Shown: positions 51,965 through 63,831 of the stretch, piece by piece
How positions within the stretch are numbered: position 1 is the stretch's first letter
Layout of the letters: the number at the start of each line of letters is the position of its first letter
From: REDI01 sp038123735
Lineage (GTDB): Bacteria; Myxococcota_A; UBA796; GCA-2862545
Assembly: GCA_038123735.1 (NCBI GenBank)
Contig: JAYPAP010000003.1
Location: forward strand, 23,923 to 87,922
Direction: 5' to 3'
DNA length: 64,000 bases
Notes under the pieces: generated by a model
What the model saw: the letters and a program-made list of their open reading frames with translations, nothing else
Database searches by the model: none
Told to the model about the DNA's origin: nothing
Translations under genes and position numbers: made by a program

Positions 51965-52693
51965 TTAAACCGAGCCGTCTGCTGGGCTCACGAGTGTTCC
52001 GACTGCTTCGCCGCACACGGCGCGGGCGATATTGCCACGCACGTTGAGGTCAAAGACCACAATCGGAAGACCATTATCCATACACAACGACAGTGCAGTT
52101 GAATCCATCACTTTGAGGCCGCGCGAGAGGGCATCGAGGTGGGTGATGGTATCGAATCGAACCGCGTCGTCGAACTTGTTGGGGTCCTTGTCGTAGATCC
52201 CATCTACCTTCGTGGCTTTTAAGATCACCTGAGCGCCTACTTCGGCCGCCCGTAATGAGGCGGCCGTGTCGGTGGTGAAGTACGGATTACCGGTACCAGC
52301 GGCAAAGATCACGACTCGACCCTTCTCTTGATGCCGGATCGCCCGCCTACGAATGTATGGCTCACATATTTCCGAAAGCGAAATCGCTGACATCAGGCGG
52401 GTGTGACACCCAGACCGCTCAAGCGCATCCTGGAGCGCAATGCCGTTGATGACGGTGGCCAGCATGCCCATGTAATCTGCGGATGCGCGGTCCATTCCAA
52501 CCGCCGCACCTTTAATACCGCGGAAAATGTTTCCACCGCCGATAACTACGGCGGTGTGTACACCCAATTCCCTCACCGCTTTGATCTCATCCGCGAATCG
52601 CGCCAAAGCTTCCGGATCAACCCCGCTACCAGAGCCTCCCCCCAGCATTTCACCGGACACTTTGATGAGGACGCTACGGTATTTGGGCTCCAT
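51965..52693 (-). CDS. pyrH: UMP kinase
   Basis: Phosphorylates UMP to UDP with ATP; allosterically controlled hexamer. YRSVLIKVSGEMLGG, the GGGNIFRG loop and GTGNPYFTTDTAA are the typical nucleotide-binding motifs. Length 242. It sits between tsf and frr as in nearly all bacteria with this cluster; a 72-nt gap to tsf may hold a separate promoter. Confidence 0.96.
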   Translation of the reverse strand: MEPKYRSVLIKVSGEMLGGGSGSGVDPEALARFADEIKAVRELGVHTAVVIGGGNIFRGIKGAAVGMDRASADYMGMLATVINGIALQDALERSGCHTRLMSAISLSEICEPYIRRRAIRHQEKGRVVIFAAGTGNPYFTTDTAASLRAAEVGAQVILKATKVDGIYDKDPNKFDDAVRFDTITHLDALSRGLKVMDSTALSLCMDNGLPIVVFDLNVRGNIARAVCGEAVGTLVSPADGSV

Positions 52694-52764
52694 GGGGGCT
52701 GCTCCGGGCGAAGGGTGTTGGCCGCCCGGAGCTTAGCAGCCCGCGGACGGCGGTGCTGCTCAAA

Positions 52765-53409
52765 TCAGCCGTTGAGCGTCTTCGCGACCTCAGCAGCGAG
52801 GTCATCCTGACGCTTCTCGATTCCTTCACCCAGCACGTACCGGGTGAATCGGCGAACTTGGATGTTTTCACCGATCCGGCCAACGGCGTCTTGCAACATC
52901 TGCTGCACCGTCTTTTTGTCATCCTTGACGAAGGCTTGTTCGAGAAGAACGACGTCGCTGTACCACTTGTTCATACGCCCATCGACGATCTTGTCGGCGA
53001 TGTGTTCTGGCTTGCCTTCTTCGAGGACGCGAGCTTTCTGCACCGCGCGCTCCTTCTCGGCAGCAGCGGAATCCACTTCCTCACGGCGAACATACTCAGG
53101 AGCAGCAGCAGCGATGTGAAGCGCGATATCGTTCACGAGTTCTTGGAATTGCTCATTGCGAGAGACGAAGTCGGTCTCTGCGTTGACTTCCACGAGCACG
53201 CCGATCTTACCGCCAGCGTGGATGTAGGCGTGGACCAGGCCTTCAGCGGCAGCACGATCTGCCTTCTTCGCAGCCTTAGCCGCACCTTTTGCGCGGAGCC
53301 AGTCAATGGCCTTATCGACGTCACCGTCGTTCTCAGCGAGAGCTTTTTTGCAGTCGAGGATGCCAGCGCCGGTGCGTGCACGCAGCGCCTTGATTTCGCT
53401 CATTCCCAT
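52765..53409 (-). CDS. tsf: Elongation factor Ts
   Basis: Nucleotide exchange factor for EF-Tu. The 214-residue protein starts MGMSEIKALRARTGAGILDCKKAL with the TDFVSRNEQF core motif. It is the short form, lacking part of the E. coli subdomains (283 residues). ATG 53409 has GGAGA just upstream. It follows rpsB by 39 nt. Confidence 0.96.
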   Translation of the reverse strand: MGMSEIKALRARTGAGILDCKKALAENDGDVDKAIDWLRAKGAAKAAKKADRAAAEGLVHAYIHAGGKIGVLVEVNAETDFVSRNEQFQELVNDIALHIAAAAPEYVRREEVDSAAAEKERAVQKARVLEEGKPEHIADKIVDGRMNKWYSDVVLLEQAFVKDDKKTVQQMLQDAVGRIGENIQVRRFTRYVLGEGIEKRQDDLAAEVAKTLNG

Positions 53410-53447
53410 GGGATTCTCCAAATGTGGAAAGGTATTGTCCGGAAGGA

Positions 53448-54260
53448 TCAGGCCTCGGTCTCGGTGCTTTCTGCCGCGGCCTCGGGTTCGGCTGAAGCAC
53501 CGCCACGACGCTGCACAACCTCAAGATCCCCAAGCTCTGCGTCATCGCCATCACTGACGTATGCGCCTTGCTGACGACGGGAAGTCTGTCGACCTTCGAT
53601 CACTGCATCTGCAATCGCAGCCGCAAACAACCGAATGGACTTCAGTGCATCGTCGTTACCAGGGATGACATAGGTGATGCCATCGGGGTCGCAGTTCGAG
53701 TCGCAGAGCGCGACCACTGGGATGCCCAGCTTATTCGCCTCGCGAACCGCAATGTGCTCCCGCTTCGGATCGACGACGAAGAGCACATCTGGAAGACCCT
53801 TCATGTTCTTGATACCACCGAGGTTACGCTCCATCCGTTCGATTTCGCGGGAGAGCTCGAGAGCCTCCTTCTTGGTGAGCATGTCGAATCGGCCCTCATC
53901 GCGTGCGCGCTCCAGAGCGTTGAAGCGGTCGATCGACTTCTTCACGGTGCCCCAGTTGGTCATCGTGCCACCGAGCCAGCGGTTATTGCAGTAGAATCCC
54001 TGGCAACGGAGGGACTCCTCGCGAATGATGTCCCGTGCGGAGCGCTTGGTGCCCACGAAGAGGACGTTGCCGCCGCCGCTGGCCTTGGCTTCGACGAACC
54101 GAGTAGCCTCGACGAGACCACGCGCTGTGCGCTGCAGGTCGATGATGTGGATCCCGTTCTTGGCGCCATAGAGGTATGGCTTCATCTTCGGGTTCCAGCG
54201 GCGAGTTTGGTGTCCAAAGTGGACGCCGGCTTCCAAGAGGTCGCGTAGACTGATGTTCAT
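53448..54260 (-). CDS. rpsB: 30S ribosomal protein S2
   Basis: Ribosomal protein of the small-subunit head. MNISLRDLLEAGVHFGHQTRRWNPKM at the start is unmistakable, along with FVGTKRSARDII and GIPVVALCDSNCDPDG. The C-terminal tail after residue 225 is acidic and Glu/Ala-rich, longer than E. coli's. ATG 54260 has GGGGAG upstream. The gene heads the rpsB-tsf-pyrH-frr-uppS-cdsA-rseP cluster; its 281-nt leader has several hairpins. Confidence 0.97.
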   Translation of the reverse strand: MNISLRDLLEAGVHFGHQTRRWNPKMKPYLYGAKNGIHIIDLQRTARGLVEATRFVEAKASGGGNVLFVGTKRSARDIIREESLRCQGFYCNNRWLGGTMTNWGTVKKSIDRFNALERARDEGRFDMLTKKEALELSREIERMERNLGGIKNMKGLPDVLFVVDPKREHIAVREANKLGIPVVALCDSNCDPDGITYVIPGNDDALKSIRLFAAAIADAVIEGRQTSRRQQGAYVSDGDDAELGDLEVVQRRGGASAEPEAAAESTETEA

Positions 54261-54302
54261 GTGGTCTCCCCGGCGCATTGCGCCGTTGATTCCTGCACCC
54301 GC

Positions 54303-54319
54303 AAGTCGAATGTCGACTT
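54303..54319 (-). promoter_or_regulatory. Hairpin in the rpsB leader
   Basis: AAGTCGA, CAT loop, TCGACTT: a perfect 7-bp stem 43 nt upstream of the rpsB start. S2 autoregulates its own mRNA in E. coli, so a role in feedback is possible, but this fold is not the known E. coli leader. Confidence 0.35.
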
Positions 54320-54350
54320 CCCCCCGGGTCCCACCGCTAGGTAGGTCTTC

Positions 54351-54364
54351 GAAAATGCATTTTC
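54351..54364. promoter_or_regulatory. Palindrome GAAAATGCATTTTC in rpsB leader
   Basis: A perfect 14-nt palindrome 91 nt before the rpsB start, AT-rich in a GC-rich surrounding, so it stands out as a possible protein-binding site near the promoter. It is shorter than a Fur box and no iron link is implied. Confidence 0.35.
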
Positions 54365-54464
54365 AAAGGCAGGGTTTGGTTAATCACCCGCCGGCGTGAC
54401 GCCCGACCGACGAAATCGCCGGCACCGGGGACGCCCCGTTGGGGCCCGACGTGCTTGAGTAGCA

Positions 54465-54484
54465 TTCGCCGAACTACCGGCGAA
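54465..54484 (-). terminator. Hairpin after secA, weak terminator candidate
   Basis: TTCGCCG and CGGCGAA form a perfect 7-bp stem with a 6-nt loop about 60 nt after the secA stop. There is no T-run. It may end or stabilise the secA transcript. Confidence 0.35.
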
Positions 54485-54541
54485 GCGCCCCGCTCGTAGC
54501 AGGTCCCCGGCGGCCGAGCAAGACGATTTACCCCTCAGTGT

Positions 54542-57553
<3,012 letters not shown>

Positions 57554-57611
57554 CTTCACATCTCCCGTAGCGTCGCTGTGGATATGCGCGCGAACCGCGA
57601 ATGGCAAGGGG

Positions 57612-58457
57612 TCAACGACCCGGCAAAAACTCCAACGGGTCGACGGTCCTTCCATCGACACGTACTTCAAAATGCAGGTGCGTTCCCGTGACACGTCCGG
57701 TTCTTCCCATCGTTCCGACGAGTGTACCCTCCTCGACATAATCACCAGCTCGCACCAAAAGCCGGTTCATGTGCGCATACCGAGTCGTGATACCGTATCC
57801 GTGATCAATTTCGACATATCTACCATATCCGCCATTGTAGGTGGCGGTTCGAACCCGGCCCGCGGCGACTGCCATGATCGGAGTCCCGCGCCGACTCGCA
57901 ATGTCGATTCCGTGGTGAAATTGCGCTCCCCGGGCGGTGGGGTTCTTACGCACCCCGAACTGGGAGGTCAGACTTCCTCGGCAGGGCCACCTGGCGGGTA
58001 GCGCAGCTCGCAGCGCTCGTAGGTCCTCGAGTTGAGTCACCATTGCATTGAGATTCGGCTCGGAGTCTGCCATGCCTTCGATGCGAGCATCGGCCCGCTG
58101 GAGGACGCCGTCGGCCCAGAGTAGGCCATCACCCACCAATAGCTCGGGGAGGGCCCTCGCCGGCTCATCTGGATCGGCCTCACCGGGAATCCCGCTGATT
58201 GGGCCTGCTCCATCGGCCGGAACCAGCCCATCGAGCTGAGCTTCGTAAACACGCAGTCGCAACAGCAACTGGTCGAGCTCATTAACCTTGCGATCGACGG
58301 ATTCTACTCGCTCCCGCAGCCCAAGATTCTCCTCGAGAACCACAGAATAGGACTGGGTGCGCTGAACCATCACCGCAACAGTCACCCCGGCGATGACCAG
58401 AAGCACCGCCTGACAGGCGATAATCCACCTCAGGGTGAGAGGCGCAACCCCACGCAC
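57612..58457 (-). CDS. Membrane-anchored M23 (LytM-type) peptidase
   Basis: A 282-residue murein endopeptidase. One transmembrane helix (LRWIIACQAVLLVIAGVTVAV) near the N-terminus anchors it, then a coiled coil of 50 residues and a linker. The M23 domain carries both zinc motifs, HHGIDIASRRG and HLHFEVRVDG, so catalysis is likely. The start is uncertain: GTG 58457 lies just after the phosphatase stop, TTG 58484 and the longer frame to 58553 overlap it. It lies between the phosphatase and secA and may act on peptidoglycan during growth or division. Confidence 0.85.
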   Translation of the reverse strand: MRGVAPLTLRWIIACQAVLLVIAGVTVAVMVQRTQSYSVVLEENLGLRERVESVDRKVNELDQLLLRLRVYEAQLDGLVPADGAGPISGIPGEADPDEPARALPELLVGDGLLWADGVLQRADARIEGMADSEPNLNAMVTQLEDLRALRAALPARWPCRGSLTSQFGVRKNPTARGAQFHHGIDIASRRGTPIMAVAAGRVRTATYNGGYGRYVEIDHGYGITTRYAHMNRLLVRAGDYVEEGTLVGTMGRTGRVTGTHLHFEVRVDGRTVDPLEFLPGR

Positions 58458-58461
58458 CCAC

Positions 58462-59220
58462 TCATTCAGAGGGTTCAACGGCAAGTACCACGACAGTGAT
58501 GTTATCGTCTCCGCCTCGCTCACACGCCAAATCCACCATACGACGCGCCGCATCCTGCGGACGGTGGGACATCACGTGCTCGTACATCTCGCGGTCCTCA
58601 ACGTGGCCAGACAATCCATCCGAGCACAGTAAGAAGACGTCTTTAGGCCTGATATCCACCGTCATGACGTCGACTTCCACATCTTCTTGGTAGCCCAGCG
58701 ACCGATAGATCACATTGCGCATCCGGTGGTTCTTCGCCTCTTCTTCGGTGAGCACACCCGCCTTGACCTGCTTCGCCACGAAGGAGTGGTCTTCCGTGAG
58801 TTGGGAAACCGTATCTCCCCGCATCAAATACAGCCGACTGTCGCCAACGTGGGCCACGTAGGCGCGCTCTTTGTCCAAGAGTAGGGCCACCGCGGTGGTT
58901 CCCATGCCATGAAATTCTTGCGACTCCGCGGCACGCTCGTAGATCCGCCGCCCTGCGAGGCGAAGTGCGTAGGACAGCTTCTCCTGAACCAACTCGATAG
59001 AAGACTCGACATCCTCGATCTGAATGTCGCCGTAGTCCATGTTTTCGACGATTTCTTCGACGGTGTTGACGCAGATGGCGCTCGCATACTCGCCACCGTT
59101 GTGACCACCCATGCCGTCCGCGACTACGAAGAGGCTCATCTCTTCATTGATGAGGAAATTATCCTCGTTGTGCGCCCGTTTGCGCCCAACATCAGTAATT
59201 CCACTCGATATCACCCGCAT
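58462..59220 (-). CDS. PP2C-type Ser/Thr protein phosphatase
   Basis: A 252-residue PP2C/Stp1-like phosphatase that reverses Hanks-type kinase signals. All motifs with metal-binding Asp are present: HNEDNFLI, VADGMGGHNGG, AHVGDSRLYLM, LCSDGLSGHV and GGDDNITVVVL. ATG 59220 has CGGAGGA upstream. No Ser/Thr kinase gene is in the window. It sits between rsmA and the peptidase, with 27 nt to rsmA. Confidence 0.93.
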   Translation of the reverse strand: MRVISSGITDVGRKRAHNEDNFLINEEMSLFVVADGMGGHNGGEYASAICVNTVEEIVENMDYGDIQIEDVESSIELVQEKLSYALRLAGRRIYERAAESQEFHGMGTTAVALLLDKERAYVAHVGDSRLYLMRGDTVSQLTEDHSFVAKQVKAGVLTEEEAKNHRMRNVIYRSLGYQEDVEVDVMTVDIRPKDVFLLCSDGLSGHVEDREMYEHVMSHRPQDAARRMVDLACERGGDDNITVVVLAVEPSE

Positions 59221-59247
59221 CAATGTCCTCCGGAGACGCTGCGCCCC

Positions 59248-60096
59248 TTAACGCGATTCACGGTCTGCGCCCCTTTCCGACTCTAGCTCTGCGGCTAACG
59301 CCCTAAACGCCGCGAGATCTAAGCGTTCTGCGCGCAGCCCGGGATCGATTCCACAGGCCCGCATCCCTTCAATGGCCCGATCCTTGCCGTATACCCCAGC
59401 CAGGCTGTTGGCGAGGGTCTTGCGACGCTGGCTAAATGCGGCTTTTACCACCCGATCGAATGCTCGAGGAGAAACGCTTCCCACCCGTGGCTCAGAATAT
59501 GGCTCCAGTCGTACCACCGATGAGTCCACCTTAGGCGGAGGGTGGAAAGACCCAGGTGGAACCCCCAATAGGAAGCTACCTTGCGCCCTGACTTGCACCC
59601 GCACCGACAAGGCGCCGTACGCCTTCGTGCCCGGGGATGCCAGGAATCGGTCGATGACCTCTTTTTGCAGCATGACCACGACTCGGGAAAAGACCTGGGG
59701 ATACTGCAAAAGGTCCATGACGACCTGAGTACCAACGTTATACGGTAGATTTGCGACAACGGTCCACGGCCCTTCTCCGAGTAGCTCCGGCCAGTTTTGC
59801 TTCATCGCATCGCCCCTGACCAACCGCACGTTCGGAAATACCCGCTCGATATGGTCCGCCAGATCTCGGTCGAGCTCTACCGCCGTGATGTCACCGCCTG
59901 CTTGGGCCAGGGCATTCGTAAGGATCCCCAGACCAGGGCCAATCTCGAGAACTCGTGTGCCTTCAGACACCCCAGAGCGGCGCACGATGCGGTCCACGAT
60001 CCCCTGCTCACTCAAAAAGTGCTGACCAAATCGACGACGCGCGCGCTGCTCCAATAGGCGCAAGATAGCTCTCGGATCATCAAAGCCCTGACTCAT
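59248..60096 (-). CDS. rsmA: 16S rRNA dimethyladenosine transferase
   Basis: Dimethylates two adjacent adenines at the 3' end of 16S rRNA using SAM. FGQHFLSEQGIVDRIV, VLEIGPGLGILTNAL and NLPYNVGTQVV (catalytic motif) are typical. The 282-residue length fits. ATG 60096 overlaps the tsaD stop by 4 nt, so it follows tsaD in one operon. Confidence 0.95.
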   Translation of the reverse strand: MSQGFDDPRAILRLLEQRARRRFGQHFLSEQGIVDRIVRRSGVSEGTRVLEIGPGLGILTNALAQAGGDITAVELDRDLADHIERVFPNVRLVRGDAMKQNWPELLGEGPWTVVANLPYNVGTQVVMDLLQYPQVFSRVVVMLQKEVIDRFLASPGTKAYGALSVRVQVRAQGSFLLGVPPGSFHPPPKVDSSVVRLEPYSEPRVGSVSPRAFDRVVKAAFSQRRKTLANSLAGVYGKDRAIEGMRACGIDPGLRAERLDLAAFRALAAELESERGADRESR

Positions 60097-61082
60097 GCTC
60101 GCTCTCCAGTTCGGACCGGGGTGCCAACAGCCCACCGCGGTTGCGCTCGGGTGCCGATCGGGTCGGACAAGCCTGCCAATAGCTGAAGTCGACCTGCGTG
60201 CGCGATCATCGAGCCATTATCCGTACATCGTGACTTTGGAGGCAGAAACACATCCATACCCTCCATCAGACTGGCACGACGGCGAAGCTCGGAGTTGGCG
60301 GCGACCCCACCGGCGATTGCAAGCTGGGTAATTCCGGTTCGTTCCGCGGCAATGCGAACCCGGTCCAGCAGACAATCTACAACGGCGGCCTGAAATGACG
60401 CGCACAAGTCTTCCGGTCTCGGGTGTTCACGCGCCACCGCGTTCCGTACAGCGGTCTTCAAGCCGGAAAAGGACCAATTGAGCCCATCCGCGCGTGGTCG
60501 CGGCAGGACGACAGCTTCCGGGTCGCCATCGGTCGCGAGCCGGTCGATGATAGGACCTCCTGGATAGCCAAGTCCTAGCATTCGCGCGGTCTTATCAAAG
60601 GCCTCACCCGCAGCATCGTCAACGGTTTGCGCGAGCACGTCGACCTCTCTTACCCCCCGACACTCATACAAAGTGGTGTGTCCACCCGATACGACGAGGC
60701 CCAAGAACGGAAATGTCAGATCCGGCGCGTCGAGCAGCGGAGACAATAGATGCCCCTCTAGATGATTGACCGCCACAAACGGTACATCCCAACCGCTAGC
60801 CAGGGCCTGCGCAAAGCTGAGTCCCACCAAAACCGCTCCGATCAGTCCAGGACCCGCCGTTGCTGCGACCGCGTCTGGGCGCTCCACTCCAGCCTCCGCC
60901 AGCGCTGCCTTCACCACCACGGCTAATTTTTCGATATGCCCACGACTGGCATATTCGGGGACGACGCCGCCAAACTCTGCATGGATCTCCTGGGTATGGA
61001 CCACATCAGACATCACGCCATCTGGGCCCACCACGGACGCTGCCGTCTCATCACACGAACTTTCGATCCCGAGAACGAGCAC
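60093..61082 (-). CDS. tsaD: tRNA threonylcarbamoyladenosine transferase TsaD
   Basis: Catalytic subunit of t6A37 formation. The 329 residues begin LVLGIESSCDETAASVV with the metal-binding HLEGHLLSP (both His) and SGGHTTLYE, SFSGLKTAVRN and GGVAANSELR. TsaB, its partner, is encoded at 47402. The gene lies 23 nt after the DUF4340 gene and overlaps rsmA. Confidence 0.95.
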   Translation of the reverse strand: MLVLGIESSCDETAASVVGPDGVMSDVVHTQEIHAEFGGVVPEYASRGHIEKLAVVVKAALAEAGVERPDAVAATAGPGLIGAVLVGLSFAQALASGWDVPFVAVNHLEGHLLSPLLDAPDLTFPFLGLVVSGGHTTLYECRGVREVDVLAQTVDDAAGEAFDKTARMLGLGYPGGPIIDRLATDGDPEAVVLPRPRADGLNWSFSGLKTAVRNAVAREHPRPEDLCASFQAAVVDCLLDRVRIAAERTGITQLAIAGGVAANSELRRRASLMEGMDVFLPPKSRCTDNGSMIAHAGRLQLLAGLSDPIGTRAQPRWAVGTPVRTGERA

Positions 61083-61105
61083 AAGTCTCCCCTACGATTG
61101 TGAGT

Positions 61106-62548
61106 CTACTCCGCCTGGTCGGTATCCGAGCCGGCCGACAGCAACCCCTTCTCCTCGTCGTCTTCAAGCTTGCGACGGTATTCATTGAGGAGACTAGTAA
61201 TATTGGAGTCCAACTGCCCGTTTACGCGATAGAGCACTGGATCCCCATCGACCATTAAGGGGAACGTCTCTTCCGGCCGACCCAGAGCATCTTGCCCGGC
61301 TTCCGCGGCGCCGAGCCGCACCACGGTAGGCCCGGCCGCTCCCTCCACGAAGAGCTCAATAAATCGCTCCGAAGCCCTCACCGCAGCGACCGCCGATTCT
61401 TCAGGGACATCGACGAATACTTCAGCTTGAGGACTCGCTGCGCGAGAAGCCAGTCGCCTCGGGGTCGCCCCTCCGATCTGCGCCCCATCCGGCCATCGAA
61501 ATCCATCCGGCGTTTGCTCGATGCGCAGAGGCTCATAGCGCTCTGAGTGAACGATGAAATGGCTGATTGAAGCCAACTCAATGTTTAGGATCTTCGTGTC
61601 GCGGTAAGACACATCATCCAACAAGAAGGCCTCGAGAAATCCATCGCGCGCGCGGTAGACAGTGTTGTCTTCCTTCCGGAAAATATAACGCTCCTGAGGC
61701 TGACTATCCGGCACGATGTCCCCGACGAGTAGCTCGATCGTCTGATCACCCTCTAAGCCCAACTTCACCGTGTGCTTCGGAGTGGTCAGCCCGTAGCGCG
61801 CGAGGTCACTTGGGGCGTCTTCCACGAACTCCTGCGCCTTGAGCGCGCTCGTTCGACCGAGCATGGTGCGCACCCGTTGCCGGTCGGCGCGCTGTTGAAC
61901 CGGCGCGAGTTGATTCCAGCTCTCGGGTCCCGACCGGGTGAAGGTCACCCGACGCCCATCGACTTCGGCATCAATGGATACGGCGTCATCCGCCTCAAAC
62001 GACGCAAACCGCCGCTCCCTGAACTCCGTGACATCCAGCCGCCAATAATCAACAGCCGACTTTTTCACCACGAAAACCGTATTTCCAGGGACGGGCCGCA
62101 CATACCAGGACACGGAGGTGGGATTGGGATCCCCTGCCTCGAAGGTAACATTCTTCCCATCACGAAGGCCGAGGGTCACTCGGATGGCTCCCTCACCGAG
62201 GCCGTACTGCGACGGGTCATCGATCTCGGCAACCCGGGCGCGCGCCGTGAGGTCGTGGGTTTGGTGGCCTACCCGGCGGATCATCGACTCGCTGGGCCGC
62301 CAGTCCTTGCCGACCCATTCCCACATGCCAGCTTCGCTCTGCGCCAACTCGATCAGCCCGTCCGGGCGCTCCAGCTTGATCGACCGCAGGTCTTCCTTCT
62401 CGAAGGCAAAGATCTGAGGCGTTTGCTCATCGACCGGCGGTGGTTCATTGAGGGAGGTGAAGGCAAACCAACCACCAGCGAGCACCGCGACGGTTAGTGC
62501 GGCGTATATAGCGCCTTGAAAGCGATTTACTGTTCCCGTCTCAGCCAC
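61106..62548 (-). CDS. DUF4340 protein of the GldFG ABC operon
   Basis: A 480-residue protein with one N-terminal membrane helix (YAALTVAVLAGGWFAF) and a large beta-rich periplasmic or cytosolic part in repeated DUF4340 units (IKLERPDGLIELAQ, VTLGLRDGKNVTFEAG, KLGLEGDQTIELLVGD). In many Myxococcota it follows gldF-gldG-type ABC genes, as here. GTG 62548 has GGGGGAG seven bases upstream and overlaps the end of the previous gene by 22 nt. Its role is unknown, possibly a substrate-binding or accessory protein. Confidence 0.85.
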   Translation of the reverse strand: MAETGTVNRFQGAIYAALTVAVLAGGWFAFTSLNEPPPVDEQTPQIFAFEKEDLRSIKLERPDGLIELAQSEAGMWEWVGKDWRPSESMIRRVGHQTHDLTARARVAEIDDPSQYGLGEGAIRVTLGLRDGKNVTFEAGDPNPTSVSWYVRPVPGNTVFVVKKSAVDYWRLDVTEFRERRFASFEADDAVSIDAEVDGRRVTFTRSGPESWNQLAPVQQRADRQRVRTMLGRTSALKAQEFVEDAPSDLARYGLTTPKHTVKLGLEGDQTIELLVGDIVPDSQPQERYIFRKEDNTVYRARDGFLEAFLLDDVSYRDTKILNIELASISHFIVHSERYEPLRIEQTPDGFRWPDGAQIGGATPRRLASRAASPQAEVFVDVPEESAVAAVRASERFIELFVEGAAGPTVVRLGAAEAGQDALGRPEETFPLMVDGDPVLYRVNGQLDSNITSLLNEYRRKLEDDEEKGLLSAGSDTDQAE

Positions 62549-63831
62549 CAGACCACTCCCCCTAGGAGGACGACGATGAATGGCCACCCCCCGATCACGA
62601 ACCATCCAAGGCGCGCTAACACCTCGGGAGAAAGCTCAACTTGACGCACTTCGCTCGTACGGCCGACCACGCTCATCCGGTCGTCGTCTCCAACAACCCA
62701 GCGCATGGCATTCACCGCTAAGCCCGGATTTCCGAGCATCGCCATCAACTCATTTCCAATCATCGATGCATCGCCAAATACCGCGATCCGAGCCGCTTCA
62801 TCGGCGATGGCACTACCGGGTTCGACCGCGATGGCATACCCGACGACCACTGGGCCCGCCTCATCGACGCCGATGTCGAGATCGGCTGGCGGTCGCTCCG
62901 GCTCCACCTCCAGCCAGCCGGCATTCGACGAGCGCAACAGCACGTCTTGCGTCACGCCCATGACGTCGTCCACCTCCAGCGCCGCACCATGGCTGAAGAC
63001 CACCTTCAGGTCCTCCTCAGCAAGGTCATCGACGATCGGATGACGGCCAAAGCGCGGCACCCAACGGTCATCATAAGGCACGATAGAAGGTCGATCAAAA
63101 GCAACTCCAGTCGGCACACGAACCCCGAGCGCCTCCAGGAACGCCGGCACTGGCCGCCCGGGCTCGAGGTAGACGAGGACTCCGCCCCCACCGCGAATAA
63201 ATGTCCGAATAGCAGTTTCTTCTGAGGGATCCATACCCGTTTTCGGCGCAGCGACGACGACCGCATCGGTACCCTCAGGGATCCGCGGATCGCCGGCTAC
63301 GTCTCTGTCCCGCAGCAAGTCGAGGGAATCCACGTCCCACCCTTGCTTCTCTACGGTGCTCACCCACTGCTGTAGCCCCGTTGAACCGGCATCATCGAGC
63401 GAAAGTTCGCCATGGCCCGACAGGACCACAATCTTGCGCGGCCTACCGGAGAGCACCTGTCGAATGCCACGAGCAACGAGGGCTTCACCTCGAAAATCGA
63501 GATTCGATTGGTCCTGATTGAGCACCCGCCCTTTGGTCTTGAAGACCTCCCGCGTGCGAAAATCCACGCGTGTCTCCGCAGACCGCACGACAAGCGTCCC
63601 ATACCGGTCGATCTCGAGACGCTCCGCGGATTGCCGGTCCCGGTCGAGGTCGATCCACGTCGTCCGAACCGTTGTGCTCTCCAGATCGAGCTCCCGCAGC
63701 AGATCACGCACCCGCTGGTCCCGCTGCAGAGAGTCGGCCNNNNNNNNNNNNNNNNNNNNNNNNATCACGAACACCGCGACGAGGATCGCGTTGACCCCCG
63801 TAGCCAGTCGGCGCTGTAAGCCCCCTTTCAT
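62527..63831 (-). CDS. GldG-like ABC auxiliary membrane protein (with gap)
   Basis: A 434-residue protein of the GldG/ABC_transp_aux family. It has an N-terminal helix, a large periplasmic-type domain with VVLSGHGELSLDDAG, RGGGGVLVYLEP and VFGDASMIGNELM, and a C-terminal helix GWPFIVVLLGGVVWWLRR. Part of an ABC export system of unknown substrate; in Flavobacteria it is needed for gliding. 24 N at 63740-63763 fall just after the N-terminal helix. ATG 63831 has GGAGG upstream and overlaps the stop of the permease gene. Confidence 0.85.
   Translation of the reverse strand: MKGGLQRRLATGVNAILVAVFVXXXXXXXXXADSLQRDQRVRDLLRELDLESTTVRTTWIDLDRDRQSAERLEIDRYGTLVVRSAETRVDFRTREVFKTKGRVLNQDQSNLDFRGEALVARGIRQVLSGRPRKIVVLSGHGELSLDDAGSTGLQQWVSTVEKQGWDVDSLDLLRDRDVAGDPRIPEGTDAVVVAAPKTGMDPSEETAIRTFIRGGGGVLVYLEPGRPVPAFLEALGVRVPTGVAFDRPSIVPYDDRWVPRFGRHPIVDDLAEEDLKVVFSHGAALEVDDVMGVTQDVLLRSSNAGWLEVEPERPPADLDIGVDEAGPVVVGYAIAVEPGSAIADEAARIAVFGDASMIGNELMAMLGNPGLAVNAMRWVVGDDDRMSVVGRTSEVRQVELSPEVLARLGWFVIGGWPFIVVLLGGVVWWLRREQ
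63740..63763. other. Assembly gap (24 N) in gldG-like gene
   Basis: Lies after the first membrane helix of the GldG-like protein. The reading frames on both sides fit together through 24 bases, a multiple of three. Confidence 0.95.
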
